Assembly (NCBI GenBank): GCA_002695005.1
Contig: NZNT01000014.1
Span: 90,208 to 154,207, forward strand
Direction of reading: 5' to 3'
DNA length: 64,000 nucleotides
Source: Maritimibacter sp.
Lineage (GTDB): Bacteria; Pseudomonadota; Alphaproteobacteria; Rhodobacterales; Rhodobacteraceae
The translations under genes and the position numbers were made by a program. Shown here in pieces: positions 61,175 through 64,000 of the stretch (the stretch's first letter is position 1; each line of letters starts with the position of its first letter). The notes beneath the pieces are model-generated. The model was not told the DNA's origin, made no database searches, and saw nothing but the letters and a program-made list of their open reading frames with translations.

Positions 61175-64000
61175 ATGTCGGAGAACCAGTCTGCCTTCCA
61201 GCGTTTCTGCGAGTTGCTCGACACGCGGCAGATCGACCACGACCCGGAGCGAGACATCCGCGACTACGTGCTCGCCCTGCGCGAACGCCCAGTCGGCTGC
61301 GGCTACGTCCGCGCCAATATCGACACCAAGTTCGGCGCGAACCTGAAAACGCTCTTTCCGCACATCAAGGCGGTCGATGACGAGGGGGTCGATGACGCCG
61401 AGCATTTCCTTCTGACCGGCACGATCTTTCGCGATCCGGAGTTCACGCATACCGGAGGCGTGCGCTTCCTGAACAAGGTGCCGGTCGGGGCCGACCTGCT
61501 GTTTTTCGAACCTGCCTTCGTCGCCACCTCGCACAGCTGGGCGCATGCGTTTCGCGAGGGCGATCCCGAGATGGCCTGCCTGGGCTATGTCTATGATGAC
61601 ATGGCCTACTATTTCATGGCCGACTATCCCAACCGTCTGATCCAGCGGCTCAACAGCGAGCTGGAGTTCACCCAGGAAGAGCAAACTCGCGCGCGCGGAC
61701 TGATCGACCGGATGGTGGCGCGCCGCATCTCAAAATACAACGCGCAGCCGATGGAGGCACCGACCCTGCCCGGCGGCTACGCCCGCCGCGTTCTGGTCTG
61801 CGATCAGGCCTTTGCCGATGCCTCGACCGTCTACGGCAAGGTCGACGAAGCGGCGTTCGAGGAGATGCTGTTCACCGCGATCCGCGAGAACCCGGATGCG
61901 CAGATCATCGTCAAGACACACCCGGATTCGAGTTGGGAGAAGAGCAAGCGGATGGGCTATTACACCCATCTGGAGAGCACCGAACGCGTCGTGATCCTCA
62001 CCGATCCGGTGAACCCCTACACGGTCTTCGACATGGTCGACACGGTCTATGTCGGCACGAGCCAGATGGGGCTGGAGGCGCTGTTCGCCGGCAAGAAGGT
62101 GGTGACATTCGGCGTGCCGTTCTACGCGGGCTGGGGCCTGACGGACGACCGGCAGGCGATCCCCCACCGCCACCGGACCCGCACGCTCGAGGACATCTTT
62201 CACGCCTTCTACATCTGGTACACGATCTACCACGTCCCCGGCTGCGCAGTGCCCTCGCGGGTCGAGGATGCGCTCGACTTCATCGAGGCGCACCGCCCCT
62301 ATTCCCTGCCCGAAGCGGTGGCCGAGGCGCCGGCGGAGCCCAAGGTGTCGATCATCATTCCGGTGCACGGGGTCGAGAATTACATTGAGGAATGCATCCG
62401 GTCGGTCCAGCGCCAGACCCTGCGCGAGATCGAGATCATCCCGGTGAACGACGTCTCCCCCGACGGCTCGCAGGCGATCATCGACCGGCTGGCTAAAGAG
62501 GACGCGCGCATCCGGCCCATGATGCTCGACAAGAACGTGGGCCAGGGCTTTGCGCGCAACAAGGCGCTCGGCGTGGCGCGCGGCGACTACGTTTGGTTCA
62601 TAGACGCGGACGACTACATGCCGAACCCGGCCTTCCTCGCCAAGGCCGTGGAGATGGCCGAGCGGACCGGGTCGGACATGGTACGCGGGCGCAAGATCTG
62701 GCGGCATGTGGAGACCGAGGGGGTCGAGGGGCATACCCTCTCGCCCGACGTGGCCGAGCAGTATTTCCCCGATACGCTGGAGCGCTTGGCGGTGCGCGAC
62801 ATGCCTCTGCTGATGGAGAGCTGGCATTTCTGGCTCTGGCTTTACCGGCGCGACTTCGTCGAGCGCATCGGGCTGCGCTTTGAGCTGACACAGATGGAAG
62901 AGCGGCCCTTCGTCATTCAGGCGCTTCTGGCCGCTGACACGGTGTCGCTCCTCGCGGAAGAGGCGACGCGCTACCGCGTGCGCCACGGCTCCACCATGAA
63001 ACGTAAGCGGACCGAGCGCGACAACGAACGGTTCCTCCAGAACTTCTCGCTCGTCTTCGAACAGTTCAAGCAGGCGGGCGCGGCCGAACGTGACAGCCCG
63101 CTTCGGCCGCATTTCAACATCGTGCTGTCGCAGTTCGTCCACCTCATCTTCCTCGGCGCGACCTATTCGCTGGCACGCGAACGCGACGGCGAGGTGTTCC
63201 GGACGCTGTGGGACAGTGTGCGCAGCGCTTTCGACAACTGCCATCTGCGCGGCGCGGATTTCGACGGGACGCGGGCGGGTCAGAGCCTGCGCCATCAGCG
63301 CGCGGGTGCCTACCAGCTCATCATCGAAGCGGTGCGCGCGGATCGGCGTGACCTCGTGGACCGGGCCGTGGACCTCGCCCCGATCCCGCAGGACGAGCTT
63401 ATGGCGCTTTACCTCACCCCGCCCGCGACCGAACGCGAGGCCGGGCTGGTGGACGCGGTCAATGCCTATGCCCGCAACGACCTCGTGCGGACCGCCAAGA
63501 AAGGGTTTGCCGCGCCCGGGCAGAAGCCACGCATCATTGTCCATATCGGCGCGACCAAGACCGGCTCGACCTATATCCAGCACCTGATGGAAACGAACCG
63601 CCCGGCGCTTCTGCGCGAAGGTGTCTGGTATCCCGAGGTCGGCCTGTTTTGGCAGACGGTGCGCCCGCACAAGCAGGCGGGGCATTCCGAGTTCACGCCC
63701 GCCGCCATGCAGAACGCCGCCGGGTTGAAGGCACATATCGAGCGGGGGGTGGCGCTGGCCGGGGGCAAGATCCACACCATCGTCCTGTCGAGCGAGGCAT
63801 TCTTCCTGCAACGCAACGCGGTGAAGATCGCGCATTATTTCTCGGACTACCCGGTGGAGATGGTCTGTTACCTGCGCCGTCAGGACGAATGGGCCAACGC
63901 ACAATATGCCGAGTTCGTCGCGGGCGGGGCTGTGGGCCGGGTGGACGTGTCGTTCGAGGCATGGCTCGCCGACGAAGTGACGCGCGAGCGGCTCGACTAC
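61175..64000 (+). CDS. Trimodular KpsC-like / GT2 / sulfotransferase protein, 3' end outside window
   Basis: An open frame of 942 codons runs from ATG 61175 to the window edge without a stop. Residues about 1-375 look like a capsule Kdo-transferase (KpsC/KpsS) domain: AQIIVKTHPDSSWEKSK, a VGTSQMGLEALFAGKKVVTFG stretch and the hallmark PFYAGWGLTDD at about 315-325. Residues about 390-640 form a GT2 domain (SIIIPVHGVENYIEECI, then WFIDADDYM with D477, D479 and D480). From about residue 787 a sulfotransferase-like domain starts (IIVHIGATKTGSTYIQHLME, the PAPS loop) and continues past the edge. The gene starts 3 bases after the GT4 stop. Confidence 0.85.
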   Translation, partial: MSENQSAFQRFCELLDTRQIDHDPERDIRDYVLALRERPVGCGYVRANIDTKFGANLKTLFPHIKAVDDEGVDDAEHFLLTGTIFRDPEFTHTGGVRFLNKVPVGADLLFFEPAFVATSHSWAHAFREGDPEMACLGYVYDDMAYYFMADYPNRLIQRLNSELEFTQEEQTRARGLIDRMVARRISKYNAQPMEAPTLPGGYARRVLVCDQAFADASTVYGKVDEAAFEEMLFTAIRENPDAQIIVKTHPDSSWEKSKRMGYYTHLESTERVVILTDPVNPYTVFDMVDTVYVGTSQMGLEALFAGKKVVTFGVPFYAGWGLTDDRQAIPHRHRTRTLEDIFHAFYIWYTIYHVPGCAVPSRVEDALDFIEAHRPYSLPEAVAEAPAEPKVSIIIPVHGVENYIEECIRSVQRQTLREIEIIPVNDVSPDGSQAIIDRLAKEDARIRPMMLDKNVGQGFARNKALGVARGDYVWFIDADDYMPNPAFLAKAVEMAERTGSDMVRGRKIWRHVETEGVEGHTLSPDVAEQYFPDTLERLAVRDMPLLMESWHFWLWLYRRDFVERIGLRFELTQMEERPFVIQALLAADTVSLLAEEATRYRVRHGSTMKRKRTERDNERFLQNFSLVFEQFKQAGAAERDSPLRPHFNIVLSQFVHLIFLGATYSLARERDGEVFRTLWDSVRSAFDNCHLRGADFDGTRAGQSLRHQRAGAYQLIIEAVRADRRDLVDRAVDLAPIPQDELMALYLTPPATEREAGLVDAVNAYARNDLVRTAKKGFAAPGQKPRIIVHIGATKTGSTYIQHLMETNRPALLREGVWYPEVGLFWQTVRPHKQAGHSEFTPAAMQNAAGLKAHIERGVALAGGKIHTIVLSSEAFFLQRNAVKIAHYFSDYPVEMVCYLRRQDEWANAQYAEFVAGGAVGRVDVSFEAWLADEVTRERLDY

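Noticed and set aside
61730..63904. A 724-codon minus-strand frame near the window end
   Set aside because: It is antisense to the trimodular gene, whose frame shows three recognisable domains. The minus frame is His/Arg-rich without motifs.

Overview
The window is 64 kb of GC-rich, densely packed chromosome. It looks like an alphaproteobacterium of the Rhodobacterales (roseobacter/Rhodobacteraceae type). The reasons are the aa3 cytochrome oxidase assembly block (coxB-ctaB-small protein-ctaG-ctaE-SURF1-thrC-M16 peptidase) divergent from tldD-dprA-topA, the PtsP (EI-Ntr) architecture, the GKGWP-type Nudix protein, and an NDH-type SelD fusion facing mnmH. I see no rRNA or tRNA gene, insertion sequence, phage gene or CRISPR array. 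No gap between genes exceeds about 250 bases.

Layout. 1-10.5 kb: a truncated Nudix hydrolase, DUF1178, a putative rhamnosyltransferase, a two-module RTX protein of about 1000 residues, lysC, ptsP, a GNAT, a flavin reductase and DUF4260. 10.6-18 kb: a SulP transporter; an mtnP-DUF2927-small secreted protein-apt operon that joins methylthioadenosine cleavage to adenine salvage; then on the minus strand an FAD-linked 2-hydroxyacid dehydrogenase and a secreted metallo-beta-lactamase-fold protein. 17.4-25 kb (minus): GNAT, M16 peptidase, thrC, SURF1, ctaE, ctaG, a 61-residue membrane protein, ctaB and coxB, many with 4-nt overlaps. 25.2-30.6 kb: tldD, dprA, topA. 30.6-39.4 kb: a MarR/FAH pair, then a surface-glycan locus (a DUF4422-GT8 fusion, two PAPS-loop sulfotransferase-like proteins, a WecB/TagA-type transferase and a GT4) with a glucosyl/mannosyl-3-phosphoglycerate synthase and phosphatase pair in the middle.

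39.5-45.5 kb: the selenouridine pair mnmH and selD, a small secreted protein, a DUF3089 hydrolase and a DMT exporter. 45.5-54.4 kb: an unassigned catabolic cluster (SDR, histidinol-dehydrogenase homologue, extended SDR, FAH-family hydrolase, TetR, FAD monooxygenase, cyclase, Rieske protein, FrsA/DUF1100-type alpha/beta hydrolase). Two of its minus-strand units carry a similar motif 47 bases upstream of their start codons. 54.5-57.2 kb: a receiver protein and a hybrid histidine kinase. 57.3-64 kb: a capsule-type Kdo locus, kpsF-kdsB-kdsA-GT4. It ends in an unusual open-ended gene that fuses a KpsC-like Kdo-transferase domain, a GT2 domain and a sulfotransferase-like domain.

The most interesting regions are the trimodular capsule protein with its Kdo operon, the catabolic cluster with its shared upstream motif, the sulfotransferase/phosphoglycerate-glycoside locus, and the duplicated-module RTX protein with a hydrophobic N-terminus.
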